Below, piece by piece: positions 14,214 to 14,399 of a stretch of DNA of 14,399 bases. Both the position numbers and the translations under genes were made by a program. Source of the DNA: VAZQ01 sp050725815 (GTDB taxonomy: Bacteria > Pseudomonadota > Alphaproteobacteria > Rhizobiales > Xanthobacteraceae); the NCBI GenBank assembly GCA_050725815.1, contig JBOHIG010000005.1, positions 1-14,399 of the forward strand, written 5' to 3'. How positions within the stretch are numbered: position 1 is the stretch's first letter; the number at the start of each line of letters is the position of its first letter. The notes under the pieces were generated by a model, which did no database searches, was not told where the DNA came from, and saw only the letters and a list, made by a program, of their open reading frames with translations.

Positions 14214-14286
14214 TGTCCCGAATCCGAAGTTCGCAAGAGCCAGTCCGCGAGTCCATTTGCGAACTTCGGATTCAAAGGGACACTAG
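14210..14286. repeat. Large CTAG-bounded hairpin, module B
   Basis: CTAGTGTCCC (14210-14219) pairs with GGGACACTAG (14277-14286) over 10 bp. GAATCCGAAGTTCGCAA (14220-14236) pairs with TTGCGAACTTCGGATTC (14257-14273) over 17 bp. AAA (14274-14276) is unpaired on the right only. The loop is 20 nt. The arm sequence differs from A, C and D, but geometry and ends are the same. Confidence 0.9.
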
Positions 14287-14303
14287 AATCAATATGTTGC
14301 TAG
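14283..14303. repeat. Linker between modules B and C
   Basis: CTAG (14283-14286) and CTAG (14300-14303) again enclose exactly 13 nt, AATCAATATGTTG. The sequence is less symmetrical than the other linkers but keeps the final TTG. Confidence 0.6.
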
Positions 14304-14375
14304 TGTGGCTTTGGTTCAGAAGTTCGCTCTCGACCAAGCAGCCAAGTATGACGAACTTCTGAACCGCCACACTAG
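14300..14375. repeat. Large CTAG-bounded hairpin, module C
   Basis: CTAGTGTGGC (14300-14309) pairs with GCCACACTAG (14366-14375). GGTTCAGAAGTTCG (14313-14326) pairs with CGAACTTCTGAACC (14352-14365). TTT (14310-14312) is unpaired on the left only, the mirror image of module B, which indicates opposite orientation. The loop is 25 nt. Confidence 0.9.
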
Positions 14376-14399
14376 TGGAGTTTTGGATTTGACATTCGC
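14372..14399. repeat. Large CTAG-bounded hairpin, module D, copy 2 (cut by window end)
   Basis: The visible 28 nt match the left arm of module D at 2604-2631 with one change (GACATT for GATATT). It shares its CTAG with the right end of module C with no linker. The right arm lies outside the window. Confidence 0.75.

Noticed and set aside
14120..14399. CRISPR array
   Set aside because: The periodicity is about 90 bp and the repeated units are self-complementary hairpins of differing sequence, with no short direct repeats and unique spacers of CRISPR size, and no cas genes nearby.

Overview
The window looks like chromosome from a GC-rich alphaproteobacterium, most likely of the Hyphomicrobiales (Bradyrhizobium/Rhodopseudomonas/Xanthobacteraceae type). 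This rests on GC-rich coding sequence throughout, several tripartite tricarboxylate transporter (TTT) genes with 'Bug' binding proteins, frequent GTG starts, and scattered palindromic repeats. The genus is inferred from gene style, not from a marker gene.

Left edge (1-2413, minus strand): an MltB-type lytic transglycosylase with a Tat-like signal, followed by a thiamine-diphosphate enzyme of the acetolactate synthase superfamily that runs off the window.

2459-2682: a short REP-like palindrome, then a compact array of two large CTAG-bounded hairpins (modules A and D).

2815-7570: an elongation factor P locus. efp (minus) is divergent from epmA (plus), the EF-P lysyl ligase. epmA overlaps a glutathione S-transferase-like gene by 4 bp. 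A Bug solute-binding protein follows, then epmB, the radical-SAM lysine 2,3-aminomutase. The donor-making enzyme, the ligase and the target protein (Lys34 present) therefore sit together. The Shine-Dalgarno of epmB lies in a hairpin.

7577-13265: a TTT uptake region. A Bug protein (minus) is divergent from an FAD-dependent oxidoreductase (plus) that carries a frameshift near 9193. A third Bug protein (plus) follows the oxidoreductase and faces a tctB-tctA membrane pair (minus). The layout suggests uptake and oxidation of an unidentified organic acid.

13375-13986: tRNA-Glu(UUC) with encoded CCA and a recognisable promoter, then a glyoxalase-like VOC protein with a full metal-ligand set.

14120-14399: a second, larger hairpin array (modules A-B-C-D, D cut by the window end). 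Its first three start-to-start steps are 90, 90 and 72 bp, with conserved 13-nt linkers. Modules A and D are shared with the array at 2515-2682. Each module has different arm sequences but the same plan: CTAG ends, a roughly 10-bp outer stem, a 3-5-nt A/T bulge at a fixed place, an inner stem of about 14-17 bp ending in TTCGC or TTCG, and a loop of about 20-26 nt. This is the least explained structure in the window and the best candidate for something undescribed.
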